A stretch of DNA of 64,000 nucleotides from Telluribacter humicola (GCF_017355935.1 NZ_JAFIQT010000004.1:186001-250000); one strand, 5' to 3'; counted from the first letter of the stretch, positions 33,615 through 42,926 are shown. The notes: a model not told the origin generated them from the letters alone. Translations and numbers: made by a program.

Positions 33615-33724
33615 TTGGCATTACTATTGCTATAATACAGAGAGAAAGATTTGAATTTCTAATAAATAATGGTGTGGATATAGTTCGGGAGTCAAAGGCC
33701 ACTAGCCTTTGACTCCTTTGTTTT
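33615..33724 (+). ncRNA. Candidate small RNA with sigma-54-like promoter, copy 1
   Basis: TTGGCATTACTATTGC at 33615-33630 fits the sigma-54 -24/-12 consensus (GG at 33617-33618, GC at 33629-33630, correct spacing of 11 from G to G). Transcription would start near 33642. The segment ends in a perfect 12-bp hairpin (33688-33699 with 33705-33716; arm GGAGTCAAAGGC) followed by TTTGTTTT, a good terminator. No open frame of note lies in the 80 nt between. The same order and similar leader (GTGTGGATATAGT here) recur at 44586-44695. It is the only transcription unit that explains a plus-strand terminator here. Confidence 0.5.
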
Positions 33725-33778
33725 GGGACAGGGTAGAAGGTGGCTTATCAAAATGAACTCAACTTGTACAATAGATAC

Positions 33779-34819
33779 CTACTTATAAAAAGGAGGCAGA
33801 GGGTTGAGAGTTAAGTTCTGACGCTGGTGCCAGTATGGATAAATGGTAGGTACGTCACTTGCTAGATCCAGGCGCTTCACCTGCTCGGTAGTCACATTCC
33901 AGCCGACAGAGTCTAAGTTCTGCCTGAGTTGCTCCTCATTACGGGCACCAATGATAACGCTGGAAACAGTCGGTCGCTGCAGCAGCCAGTTAATGGCAAT
34001 CTGAGCTACAGTGTTACCGGTTTCGGCTGCAATCTCATCAAGGGTATCCAGTATAGTATAAAAGACCTCTTCATTCACTACGGCTTGCGGAACCGGACTT
34101 CCGCCCTGCGCAACGCGGCTGTCGGGAGGGAAGGGCTGGTTACGGCGATACTTACCACCCAGTCTTCCGGCAGCCAACGGAGACCAGATAATACCGCCTA
34201 CCTTCTGGTCCAGTCCTAAGGGCATAAGCTCCCACTCATATTCACGGTTGGTTAGGGAATAGTATACCTGGTGAGCAACGTACCGTTTCCAGCCGTACTT
34301 CTCAGACAAAGCCAACGATTTCATCAGATGCCAACCCGAGAAGTTGGACGCTGCCAGGTACCGGACCTTACCGCTTTGTACCAGATCATCCAGCGTTCGC
34401 AGGGTTTCTTCAACGGGAGTGCCCCCATCAAATCCATGCATATGGTATACATCGATATAGTCCGTGTTCAACCGCTTGAGGCTGCCTTCCACCTGCCGCA
34501 TCAGGTGAAAACGCGATGAACCCTGGTTGTTAGGACCTGGTCCGAAGGGAAAAGTAGCTTTAGTTGAGATGATGGCCTGTGATCGTAGTCCTGTAAGTGC
34601 TTTTCCAAGAATCTCTTCCGATAAACCGTTCGAATACACATCAGCGGTATCGAAGAAATTAACTCCGGCCTCCATGCAAACGTTGATCATCCGGGTGGCC
34701 TCTTCGACCTGTGTGCTCCCCCAGGCCTTAAAGAAGTCATTCCCTCCGCCAAAGGTGGCGGTTCCAAAGCAGAGTACCGGTACCTGTAAGCCGGAAGCTC
34801 CTAGTTGTCTGTATTCCAT
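33779..34819 (-). CDS. Aldo/keto reductase
   Basis: 346 residues, one TIM-barrel domain. Catalytic tetrad D57 (F-F-D-T-A-D), Y62 (V-Y-S-N-G), K87 (I-S-T-K-A) and H128 (H-M-H-G-F-D) is complete. The C-terminal S-S-V-I-I-G-A-R-N-E-E-Q-L-R-Q-N is the NADP-binding signature. It reduces carbonyl groups of aldehydes or ketones with NADPH in the cytoplasm. Length and layout match the YhdN/YajO-like group often annotated as voltage-gated potassium-channel beta-subunit relatives. It appears monocistronic. The physiological substrate is unknown. Confidence 0.93.
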   Translation of the reverse strand: MEYRQLGASGLQVPVLCFGTATFGGGNDFFKAWGSTQVEEATRMINVCMEAGVNFFDTADVYSNGLSEEILGKALTGLRSQAIISTKATFPFGPGPNNQGSSRFHLMRQVEGSLKRLNTDYIDVYHMHGFDGGTPVEETLRTLDDLVQSGKVRYLAASNFSGWHLMKSLALSEKYGWKRYVAHQVYYSLTNREYEWELMPLGLDQKVGGIIWSPLAAGRLGGKYRRNQPFPPDSRVAQGGSPVPQAVVNEEVFYTILDTLDEIAAETGNTVAQIAINWLLQRPTVSSVIIGARNEEQLRQNLDSVGWNVTTEQVKRLDLASDVPTIYPYWHQRQNLTLNPLPPFYK

Positions 34820-34966
34820 GGTAGTGATTAAAGTGAGTACTACCTGGAAAAACAGAAATCGTAATCTGAGGTTCAGAAATGCAGTAAAATAGAGTGCTTA
34901 AAAGGATAGCAGGCAGGTATAGCAAGCTAAGCCGAAACAGGAAGTAGCGGGGACAAGTAAAAGCTA

Positions 34967-35377
34967 CTACTTGCTGCCGAATGGAAAGCGGCGGAATGTG
35001 ACAGAGCTCATCGCGTCTTTATCGTAGACGGCAAGGCAGTAGGGTTTGAACTCTGCTGCGATGTTCTCCACCCCCGGTAGTACCTGGTCAGGTACCGGTG
35101 TTCCCTCCCGAAAGAAATACACCTTGGTGGACCCGTACTTGGTATGAGGCATGAAGTTTCCATACTGTTCCATCTCTGACCAAAGCGTATCAGAAGTGGT
35201 AACTGCATACACACGTACGATCGGGCCTGTGTTGTTTTCATTCCGATAAACGGCCACCTCCTTAAAGTTTCCGGTAAGATCCTGCACACCGGGCTGCGAT
35301 ATGGCATTGGAGACTATCCAAATCAGTAAAAGTACTACTCCTGTTCCAATCAGGTATTTGGGTTTTATTTTATTCAT
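34967..35377 (-). CDS. Membrane-anchored protein of unknown function
   Basis: 136 residues from ATG 35377 (MNKIKPKYLIGTGVVLLLIW); the longer frame up to 35443 is rejected because the membrane helix begins right after this Met. One N-terminal span (about 8-26) is followed by a soluble domain: E-V-A-V-Y-R-N-E-N-N-T-G-P-I-V-R-V-Y-A-V, T-L-W-S-E-M-E-Q-Y-G-N-F-M-P-H-T and V-Y-F-F. It is the only gene between the aldo/keto reductase and the MFS region on this strand, 147 nt upstream of the reductase. No family recognised; likely exported and anchored. Confidence 0.75.
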   Translation of the reverse strand: MNKIKPKYLIGTGVVLLLIWIVSNAISQPGVQDLTGNFKEVAVYRNENNTGPIVRVYAVTTSDTLWSEMEQYGNFMPHTKYGSTKVYFFREGTPVPDQVLPGVENIAAEFKPYCLAVYDKDAMSSVTFRRFPFGSK

Positions 35378-36006
35378 AGAGACAATATAGTTAGTAACAA
35401 AGGTAACGCAGAAATTTTGCAATAGAATTCCAGTCCGGCCCATCAGCGGGAATATATATAGTAGCTATTGATGAGAAGTATTATTCAGTAGTACCGGTGG
35501 GAGTAGCTAAACCATTCTCTAAGTCGTTAGCACTAGTCTGACATATCATTCACCTCTTCTGTCAGGTTAGCTTCTTATATTCCACAAGTACGGATTGCAC
35601 GATACTTATTTGCCTTTGAAATATTCAAATATATTTCATTTGTAAGAGCAGCTTTTGATAAAGCAAATATAGAATATAACTATTTGGCTATTCTTAGTAT
35701 TTTAAGAAGAGTGATGGTGTAGTATTTATAGAAGTTTTAGATATCCCTTATTCTTTACCAAATCAGCCTAAACGAAAGCTTATTTAAGGTTGTTCGTCAA
35801 TTAAATTATGGAGACATAGGTACGGAAGCAATAGTAAAAAGGGATCCATTTGTATTATTATTCTAATAGATGCTATACCATATACCATTACTTTTTTATT
35901 GGGTAAGGACATTGTAATTAAAGATAAATCTAATTGTATATAAATAAGAACGGTACAATCAGGTAAGGAGTTGAGTTGGCGAACTACCTACCAGGCTTAA
36001 GTACTT
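35378..36006. other. A/T-rich intergenic stretch before the MFS gene
   Basis: About 630 bp, strongly A/T-rich, with no open frame of note. An imperfect palindrome GAAATATTCAAATATATTTC lies near 35617-35636. The sequence differs in composition from the flanking genes and may include decayed or regulatory DNA; I cannot say which. Confidence 0.45.
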
Positions 36007-36029
36007 TTCCTGCTGTAAACAAGCAGGAA
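36007..36029 (+). promoter_or_regulatory. Hairpin covering the ribosome-binding site of the MFS gene
   Basis: An 8-bp stem (36007-36014 with 36022-36029; TTCCTGCT/AGCAGGAA) with a 7-nt loop. The right arm contains AGGAAG, the only Shine-Dalgarno-like sequence, ending 9 nt before ATG 36040. Pairing would hide it, so translation control is possible. The short stem may also be chance. Confidence 0.35.
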
Positions 36030-36039
36030 GTTTAAAGTT

Positions 36040-37236
36040 ATGAATATGAAAAAGAGATTGTTACCACTCACCTTAGGAGGATTGGGAATCGGTACTACCG
36101 AATTTGTAATCATGGGGCTACTACCGGATATCGCTAAGGAGTTTTCGGTGTCTATTCCCCAGGCAGGACTTATTATTTCGGCCTATGCCCTTGGGGTAGT
36201 CATTGGGGCCCCTTTACTGGTAGCTGTAAGTAGTCGTATGGCGCCCAAGAAGATCCTGATCCTGTTGATGCTCCTATTTACAGTTTTCAATGTGATATCC
36301 GCTTTTGCTCCTTCCTATTGGACCTTGTTTGTAGCACGGCTATTCTCCGGATTACCACACGGAGCCTTCTTTGGAGTGGGTTCGGTGGTAGCCAGCAAAT
36401 TGGCCGATAAAGGCAAAAAAGCGCAGGCTATTTCTCTGATGTTTGCTGGGTTGACCATTGCCAATCTGCTGACAGTTCCCCTGGGCACCTACATAGGTCA
36501 TAACTTCTCCTGGCGCTATACATTTGGTGGTATAGGGGTCATTGGACTTATCACGACCCTGGCTATTTATATGCAGCTTCCGTCTGTACCGGCCTCTAAT
36601 TCGGGAAGTTTGAAATCAGAACTGCGATTATTCAGCCGTATTGAGCCCTGGCTGATTATTCTCATTACAACTATTGGTACCGGAGGGCTGTTCTGCTGGA
36701 TTAGCTACATTGCTCCGCTCATGACAGAGGTATCTCATTTTTCGGCTTCGATGGTACCTTATATCCTAATTATAGCCGGACTGGGTATGGTCCTAGGAAA
36801 TATGGTAGGAGGGAAGCTGGCCGATCGGTTAAAGCCCCTTACAGCCACCATTGTACTGCTAACGGCCATGGCGACAACCCTACTGCTCATTTACCTGTTT
36901 TCATGGAATCAGGTAGCTTCGCTAATTCTGACCTTTATGGCCGGGTGTTGTTCACTGGCTCTGGCCGCGCCCATCCAGATACTTATGATTCAGACTTCTA
37001 AGGATGCCGAAATGCTGGGAGCCTCGGTAACCCAGGCTGCCTTCAATATGGGCAATGCCCTGGCTGCCTTTTTGGGTGGACTTCCCATTGCAGCCGGGTA
37101 TGGATATACCTCTCCTCAGCTTGTGGGTATGGCAATGGCACTTACAGGTATCTTCTTTGCCTGGTTGCTGGTGAAAAGGACCAAAGTACTGCCCGCTGAT
37201 AAGGTACCGGTACAGGTTCTGGAAGAAGTATATTAG
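36040..37236 (+). CDS. MFS transporter, DHA1 sugar-efflux/AraJ-like
   Basis: 398 residues with twelve predicted membrane helices. The N-terminus L-T-L-G-G-L-G-I-G-T-T-E-F-V-I-M-G-L-L-P is the opening shared by the AraJ/YdhP/NepI subgroup, followed by the motif-A region R-M-A-P-K-K. The C-half holds G-N-M-V-G-G-K-L-A-D-R. Members expel sugars, purine nucleosides or drugs by proton antiport; the exact substrate cannot be told. A second ATG two codons on (36046) is possible. A terminator follows at 37268. Confidence 0.92.
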   Translation: MNMKKRLLPLTLGGLGIGTTEFVIMGLLPDIAKEFSVSIPQAGLIISAYALGVVIGAPLLVAVSSRMAPKKILILLMLLFTVFNVISAFAPSYWTLFVARLFSGLPHGAFFGVGSVVASKLADKGKKAQAISLMFAGLTIANLLTVPLGTYIGHNFSWRYTFGGIGVIGLITTLAIYMQLPSVPASNSGSLKSELRLFSRIEPWLIILITTIGTGGLFCWISYIAPLMTEVSHFSASMVPYILIIAGLGMVLGNMVGGKLADRLKPLTATIVLLTAMATTLLLIYLFSWNQVASLILTFMAGCCSLALAAPIQILMIQTSKDAEMLGASVTQAAFNMGNALAAFLGGLPIAAGYGYTSPQLVGMAMALTGIFFAWLLVKRTKVLPADKVPVQVLEEVY

Positions 37237-37267
37237 TGCTACACCTGTACCAGGTGCTACGTTGAAG

Positions 37268-37298
37268 TCCCCAAGGCTATTCTGCTTTGGGGATTTTT
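37268..37298 (+). terminator. Terminator of the MFS gene
   Basis: A 10-bp stem (37268-37277 with 37284-37293, one G-T pair; TCCCCAAGGC/GCTTTGGGGA) with a 6-nt loop, followed by TTTTTG. It is 31 nt past the stop. Confidence 0.8.
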
Positions 37299-37447
37299 GT
37301 TGGTAATGCGAGTGCAGTTAGGTAGGCTGTCTGAATTTTTAGGGGTTGAGGTAGGACCAAGTGCCGGGCTTTTAGTTACTGGAGTATCCTTACTGAGTAG
37401 GAGGGAAGAGAGTAATAATAAATCCAACCATTAAAAGCAGAGAAATC

Positions 37448-38341
37448 ATGAGCTCAAACGCAGAGAATACACAGCAGGACCCGAAGGATAAGTACCCCAA
37501 GCCTGAATTTCCGGAACAGGAACAGTCTGTACCCGGTACTGAAGCAGAGCTACAACCCAAAGCCGATCATGGAGAGAGCTCCTACCGGGGGAGTGGCAAG
37601 CTAACAGGACGTAAAGCCGTTATCACCGGAGGCGATTCGGGCATAGGCCGGGCGGTGGCCATCGCTTTTGCCCGCGAAGGAGCTGACGTACTGATCTCTT
37701 ACCTCAGTGAGCATGAAGACGCTAAGGAGACGGCACGCTATATAAAGGAAGCCGGAAGAAAAGCCGTACTGGTGCCGGGGGATATAAGCGAAGAAGCGCA
37801 CTGCAAAAACATTATCCAGCGAGCCGTAGACGAATTTGGCCAGATTGATATACTGGTCAACAATGCTGCTTTTCAGATGGCCAGAGAGTCCCTTGAGGAA
37901 GTTTCAAGTGAGGAGTGGGATTATACATTCCGGACCAATATCTACGCCATGTTTCACCTGTGTAAGGCGGCCAAGCCACATATGCATCCCGGAAGTACGG
38001 TGATCAACACTACCTCTGTCAATGCTTACCGACCCAAACCTATACTGGTACCCTATGCCGCTACGAAGGGAGCTATTCAGAACTTTACCGCCAGCCTCGG
38101 CCAGTTATGGGCAGAAGATGGTATACGGGTGAATTGCGTAGCACCAGGTCCTATATGGACCCCCCTGATTCCGTCTACCATGCCTGAAGAGGAAGTCAAG
38201 ACCTTTGGGCAGAATACCCCGTTGAAGCGGGCCGGGCAACCCGCCGAGCTGGCACCCATCTATGTGCTGCTGGCTTCAGAGGATTCCAGCTATATGACCG
38301 CTTCTACCGTACAGGTAACGGGAGGTACGCCTACCATCTGA
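37448..38341 (+). CDS. SDR family oxidoreductase, YghA/GSP39-like
   Basis: 297 residues. An N-terminal hydrophilic extension of about 50 residues (P-K-P-E-F-P-E-Q-E-Q-S-V-P-G-T-E) is characteristic of the general-stress-protein-39/YghA group. Rossmann motif T60-G-G-D-S-G-I-G67, N-N-A-A in beta-4, Ser in T-T-S-V-N-A-Y and the Y-A-A-T-K active site (Y-x-x-x-K) are complete. It oxidises or reduces an alcohol/carbonyl with NAD(P). ATG 37448 follows GCAGAGAAATC. The SDR stands alone between two terminators, so it is a single-gene unit; expression in stress is only inferred from relatives. Confidence 0.92.
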   Translation: MSSNAENTQQDPKDKYPKPEFPEQEQSVPGTEAELQPKADHGESSYRGSGKLTGRKAVITGGDSGIGRAVAIAFAREGADVLISYLSEHEDAKETARYIKEAGRKAVLVPGDISEEAHCKNIIQRAVDEFGQIDILVNNAAFQMARESLEEVSSEEWDYTFRTNIYAMFHLCKAAKPHMHPGSTVINTTSVNAYRPKPILVPYAATKGAIQNFTASLGQLWAEDGIRVNCVAPGPIWTPLIPSTMPEEEVKTFGQNTPLKRAGQPAELAPIYVLLASEDSSYMTASTVQVTGGTPTI

Positions 38342-38375
38342 TGGTAATCTAGCAAGGCCTCATTACGAATAGGAA

Positions 38376-38414
38376 TGACAAGACCTGATCGTACCACACC
38401 ATCAGGTCTTGTCA
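38376..38414 (+). terminator. Terminator between convergent SDR and S41 genes
   Basis: A perfect 14-bp stem (38376-38389 with 38401-38414; arm TGACAAGACCTGAT), 11-nt loop, followed by ATTTATAG. It can serve the plus-strand SDR; on the minus strand the tail (TTCCTATTC) is weak. Confidence 0.7.
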
Positions 38415-38423
38415 ATTTATAGC

Positions 38424-39455
38424 TTACTTTGATAGTATCTCTATTGCTTTTTCCAGCGCTTTGTCTTTTCCTGCCTCTATTTCTTCCTTACTGTTATGTA
38501 CAAGTAGGGTAGGGGCCAGACCAATGCCTTCGTAACTTTTACCTTCCGCATCGCGCACATCGGCGATGGGTACCCGGTACAGCCACCCGTTGGGGAGTTC
38601 TCTCTTGATAGCATCGGAGAAGGCACCGCCGGTACTGTCACCCACCATCATAGCATGAGGTACCTGTTTCATCCCAAGAACAAAGGTTTCGCCGGAGCTG
38701 TACGTTTGACGACGGGTAAGTACTACGACGGGTTTGGTAAACTGGAAGCTCCCCGCGGGTTCGGTGTAGAACTTGATCTCCGAAGCAAAGTCATTATGGT
38801 TAGGACCGTTGCGTAAGCGACTGGTAAAGGAAAGGTGCCTGGTGGTAGCAAAACGGTTAACGATATACTGGGCCACCCGGTCTTCACCCCCACCATTGTT
38901 CCGCAATTCAATAACCATCCCTTTGGCTCCCTTCAGCTCTCCCAGCACGATATCCATGGCTTCGGGGTAGTAGTTAAAGTCATTGGAAAAGCTCAACAAA
39001 GAAAGGTACCCGATGTTGCCGGGTAACCAGCCGTACTCTATATCATTGCCGTACTTTTTCTTTTCCAGCAGGTACTTGTCTACCACCTTCGTGCTGAAGT
39101 CTTCAAATTTCTGACGACCCAGTATACCGCCATTGTAGTAGGGCAGACCTGTATTCAGGGTAGGGCGTATGTAGATATGGTTGTCATTGAGGTGGTCAAG
39201 CATTTCGCCCATCACCGTAAGCAATTCGCGGTCAGTTGTACCGGAGTTTATTTTGGGGCGGTACTGCTTGTAAAGGGAGTTCCAGTCTACTTTCTTCACT
39301 TCGAACTGGCCGTATAGTCGATCATATTCCTGCCAGAGGGCATCAAAGTTGTTTTCGGGTGTATTGCTAACCTGCGGATCAATGAATGACTTTTCACAGG
39401 CACCAAGAACAAAAATTCCAAAGATGATAAGACAATTTTTAAGTACTGTTTTCAT
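38424..39455 (-). CDS. S41 family peptidase-like lipoprotein
   Basis: 343 residues, lipobox V-L-G-A-C20. The tail-specific-protease (S41) domain covers about 130-320: G-N-I-G-Y-L-S-L-L-S-F, V-I-E-L-R-N-N-G-G-G-E, and T-Y-S-S-G-E-T-F-V-L-G-M near 250, where the Ser of S-S-G-E is the expected nucleophile. No PDZ domain is visible; the N-terminal part (about 30-110) is the helical region that replaces it in the Bacteroidota subgroup. It probably degrades or trims periplasmic or outer-membrane proteins. It is followed after 12 nt upstream-side by the barrel-like protein gene at 39468, fitting an operon. Confidence 0.87.
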   Translation of the reverse strand: MKTVLKNCLIIFGIFVLGACEKSFIDPQVSNTPENNFDALWQEYDRLYGQFEVKKVDWNSLYKQYRPKINSGTTDRELLTVMGEMLDHLNDNHIYIRPTLNTGLPYYNGGILGRQKFEDFSTKVVDKYLLEKKKYGNDIEYGWLPGNIGYLSLLSFSNDFNYYPEAMDIVLGELKGAKGMVIELRNNGGGEDRVAQYIVNRFATTRHLSFTSRLRNGPNHNDFASEIKFYTEPAGSFQFTKPVVVLTRRQTYSSGETFVLGMKQVPHAMMVGDSTGGAFSDAIKRELPNGWLYRVPIADVRDAEGKSYEGIGLAPTLLVHNSKEEIEAGKDKALEKAIEILSK

Positions 39456-39467
39456 GGCTATAAAGGA

Positions 39468-40256
39468 TTAAAAATTAAAGGCTGTGTGAACGGATACACT
39501 CTGATAAATGCTTTGAACGGGACGAGGAGACGGATAGCGCATCCACCGGATGCCGTAGTCAACACCCGCACTCATGCGTTGGCTGAGCATAAACTGGTAG
39601 TGGGCATTTGCCTGGAGCATGCGCAGCCGATGAGGAGCCGTAAACCGGGTACCCTGTTTGAAAAAAGCAATAAAATTGGATTCGTCCGCTGACTTGGGGA
39701 AGTTGGCGTGGATATGGCGCGAAACGGCAGCCAGTACAGGGGTACTCACACCGGCCGTCAGATGGTGACGGTTGTGCGTATACTCCGTCTGAAACTGGGC
39801 TTGCAGGGCGGCTACATTGGTAGCCCAGTAAAAGTTGGCCACCTTGTCGGCTATCTGAAGACTATTTTGCAGTTTACCACCCAGGAAAAATTTGACTTTG
39901 CGGGACCGACTACCGAGCTGCCGAATATAGGATACGTCAACATCGGCCGCGTAAAAGCTTGAATGTACTTTATACTGGTAAAAGTCATCGCCATAGGCAC
40001 GTTCTCCAAACCGCTCAGGAAGGGTAGTACCAATGGCAGGGGAGATGGCTACGCTAAATCGTGCCCGCTTACTCATGTGTAAAAAGTCCAGGGTTACCTG
40101 AGTCGCTCTGGTGTGGTAAAGAAGCGGCGAGGCCTGCTGATCCAGCATCCTGCCGGAGAGTGATCCAACTCTTACTTTGAGTGAGTTGGGATGTTCCTGA
40201 GCTGCCAGGCGGTACGAGCCGGCCAGGCACAGGATGGATAAGATTACTTTTTTCAT
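39468..40256 (-). CDS. Probable outer-membrane beta-barrel protein of unknown function
   Basis: 262 residues, signal peptide about 1-18 (ending Y-R-L-A-A-Q). The rest alternates hydrophobic and polar residues in strands (V-T-L-D-F-L-H-M, R-F-S-V-A-I-S-P-A-I-G) and ends in the aromatic residue A-F-N-F, as barrel proteins do. No named family. It lies 12 nt upstream of the S41 gene and 24 nt downstream of the broken serine hydrolase, all minus strand, so the three (and possibly the LytTR regulator) may form one operon. Confidence 0.7.
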   Translation of the reverse strand: MKKVILSILCLAGSYRLAAQEHPNSLKVRVGSLSGRMLDQQASPLLYHTRATQVTLDFLHMSKRARFSVAISPAIGTTLPERFGERAYGDDFYQYKVHSSFYAADVDVSYIRQLGSRSRKVKFFLGGKLQNSLQIADKVANFYWATNVAALQAQFQTEYTHNRHHLTAGVSTPVLAAVSRHIHANFPKSADESNFIAFFKQGTRFTAPHRLRMLQANAHYQFMLSQRMSAGVDYGIRWMRYPSPRPVQSIYQSVSVHTAFNF

Positions 40257-40280
40257 GGCTTTTGAATTGATTAAAATGGA

Positions 40281-41966
40281 CTACTTTACTTTTTTAAATT
40301 GAAGGTCGGTAACGGCATTCCGGCTAAACATAAAACCGGTAGGAGAGCCTGACGCGTCTGTCTTAAATTCGAAACAATTATTCCCCATCAGGTCGGCGGC
40401 AAAGCGATTGGTATCGAGTGGGAGCAGGGGAATGTGGATCAACCCGTAGATACTCATCACCAGCTTTCCTTTTCGGACCTTCAGCCGGTAGTGCTTATCT
40501 AATTCAGGACAGTAGTACTTCCCGGCGAATGCTTTCAATTCATCAGCCTGATAGCTCCGAGGCTGTACCTTTTTGAGTAGTAGCTGTTGATCCCTTTCGT
40601 ACACGATCAGGCTACTGACCTGACCTGACTCCGATCTGCAAAACTGCAGCTCATCTACTTTCAGGCCTCTATTCTGATAGCAGTCGGTTCCTGATGGTAC
40701 CAGTGGTACCTTGTAACCCTGATATGAAGCAGCGGCATAGAGCTGGCCGTCTTTCTCCTCGACAAAACGGATATCGGATTTATTACTGGGGTGCAGGTAA
40801 ATACCCGTCAGATCGGCTGCCGGGGCAGGTGATACTCCGGATTCAGCGGCTGTTGCTATCTCTGTATCCCCCTTTATCATCCATTCACCTACCAGAAGCA
40901 GTTTCTGCGTAAGACTCCACATATTACCTGAGTTAGAAAGGCAGATCAGCGTGAGCCGGTGCTCCGGAAAGCGAACCATTTCGGCTTTATAGCCCGGGTC
41001 AGCTCCGCTATGGCTTACGGTTAGGACACCCTCCTGATTAACTACCTCAAGGCCATAGGCGTAGGAGGTATAGGCCCCATTATTCAAAGTCCCGGGCTTC
41101 ATAACCTGCTCGATGAGGGCCTGACTACCCATTCCCAACCGGTTCCGGTAGAAGTTGGCATCCCACTGGATCAGATCATCAACCGTGGTGACGAGGCCGG
41201 TCGAGCCGTAGGTATTTCCTTTAAAGTGCTTTTGTCTGTATGTTTGACGCCCCTTTTTATACCTGCTCTCGTACCCTCTGGCCAGATTGGGAGTCTTGCT
41301 ATTTATTTGGCTGATGATCCTGGAATGAGTCATTCCCAGTGGTTGTAAGATGTGGGAAGCTACGTATTCATCAAAAGGCATCCCGCTCACGCGGGTCACG
41401 ATCTCGGCCAGCAGAACATACCCTCCGTTGTTATACTCATAGCACTCGCCGGGCTTAAAGTTGAGAGCCGTCTGCCTTTTCAGCATCCGGATCACGTTCT
41501 CGCTGGTGTAGTGTTTTTCGCCCCTGAAGGTTAGACCTACCAGGGTGAAGCCATCGCGAAGGCCACTGGTATGATGAATCAGGTGTTTGATGCGTACAGT
41601 ATCGCCCAGGTAGGGTAGTTCGGGCAGATAGGTTCGAATGTCATCTTCTACCGAAAGGGTACCGTTCTCAGCCAACAACGCAATGCTCATCGCCGTAAAC
41701 TGCTTGGTCATGGAGGCAACCCAGAAAGCATGCTGGGGCGTTAGCTTTACCCGGCCTCTTACATGGGCCATACCTTAGGCTTGTTTGAATACGGTCTGAC
41801 CGTCCTTGACGATAGCCAGGACGGCACCGGGTGACTGGGTAGTATTCCTGTCTTTAAAGAGGGAGTCAATGCGGGCGGTTGGTACTCCCGCCAGGGATTG
41901 TGCTCGTATAGCCCCCGTGGCTATACTGCTAAGCAGCAGGCTTACGATTAAGATGACTTGTTTCAT
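40281..41966 (-). pseudogene. Serine hydrolase (class C beta-lactamase family) interrupted by one stop codon
   Basis: Read through, the gene encodes a 561-residue protein with signal peptide (MKQVILIVSLLLSSIATGAI), the entry strand ...V-F-K-Q-A, then an in-frame TAA (41775-41777), G-M-A-H-V-R-G-R-V-K-L-T-P-Q, the SxxK motif S-M-T-K, Y-N-N (YxN) and H-S-G-A-D-P-G. In relatives the interrupted residue is normally an aromatic Tyr (A-Y-G-M/x), one base from TAA, so a nonsense mutation explains the break. A second ATG (41771) starts 3 nt after the stop and would yield a 496-residue protein with all catalytic motifs but no signal peptide, hence in the wrong compartment. The remainder of the frame is intact, so the change is recent or a base-call error. 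Confidence 0.8.
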
Positions 41967-42071
41967 GGCTCATTTGTAACTAAGCACAAAACAAAGTCAA
42001 AAAGTGGCTTTATGTATTTTAAAAGGCCTTTTTGATACTGAACCGTACAAAAAAAAGCGACGAAATGCAGG

Positions 42072-42926
42072 CTAACGCTTCATCCACTGACGAAATGCAG
42101 GAGCTTTTTGCCGGCTGATGGTAATGGTTTCCGGTAGTTTAGGATTGGGAGTAAGCGTAACAGTGAGCTTGCCGTACTCATCGGTAACAACGCTCTGGAA
42201 GCAGTGGGGCGTTACGATAAACTGCCGGTTGGCCCGGAAGAACTGTGGCTCCGGGAGCTGTTCCTGCAGCCGGTCCAGGGACTGGTCGAGCAGGTAGACC
42301 TTTTGGTTCATATCGAGCAGGTACGTTTCCTTATCTTCTGAGTAGAGGCAAAGAATAGAAGATAGGGGGATCAGCACCTCCTTTTTACCGGTCCGTACCG
42401 TTACGTGTTCCATTGGTGGAGCTGCCGGCGCTGCTTTAAGCAGATCTGCTATGGCTCTTTTTTCGGCTTCGCTTTTTGTGTGGGAATCGTAGAAGTAGAG
42501 GCACACGTAGATGGCATTTCCGAACAGAATAAACAGGAAGGCAATGACCAGGTCCAGGGAGAAGAAATGCTCCATCTGATAGGGCCGTATGAACGCATAT
42601 TCAGCATAGACTAACGCGGTCAAGGCCGATAAGCTGACCCCATTGGTGGCTACCAGCTGGATGAGCAGTCGTACGATGAAATTCTTCTGCCAGGGGTAGC
42701 GCTTGTCCAGCCAGATAATGCACCCGCGCATCAACCGCCATATCAGGAATATCTTGAGGCAGTCGCTGATATACTCATAGGCAATGATCCACTCAAACTG
42801 CTGGTAGTTGTAGGTCAGATAGTGAGCAAAAGCCGCAATTATGGGTATTCCAATCACCTGAATCCACTTGTCGTGGTAGGTGGGGAGGGTAGGGCTAGTC
42901 GTATTGATTGAAGCATCCTGTTGCAT
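42072..42926 (-). CDS. LytTR family regulator with membrane domain
   Basis: 284 residues. Four N-terminal membrane helices (about 16-150: V-I-G-I-P-I-I-A-A-F-A, ...L-F-I-L-F-G-N-A-I-Y-V-C) are followed by a linker and the LytTR DNA-binding domain (about 180-284: V-R-T-G-K-K-E-V-L-I-P, F-F-R-A-N-R-Q-F-I-V-T, final T-I-S-R-Q-K-A-P-A-F-R-Q-W). No receiver domain, so membrane events rather than phosphorylation may be its input. It lies upstream of the broken serine hydrolase on the same strand (106 nt), so it may regulate those genes. Target unknown. Confidence 0.9.
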   Translation of the reverse strand: MQQDASINTTSPTLPTYHDKWIQVIGIPIIAAFAHYLTYNYQQFEWIIAYEYISDCLKIFLIWRLMRGCIIWLDKRYPWQKNFIVRLLIQLVATNGVSLSALTALVYAEYAFIRPYQMEHFFSLDLVIAFLFILFGNAIYVCLYFYDSHTKSEAEKRAIADLLKAAPAAPPMEHVTVRTGKKEVLIPLSSILCLYSEDKETYLLDMNQKVYLLDQSLDRLQEQLPEPQFFRANRQFIVTPHCFQSVVTDEYGKLTVTLTPNPKLPETITISRQKAPAFRQWMKR

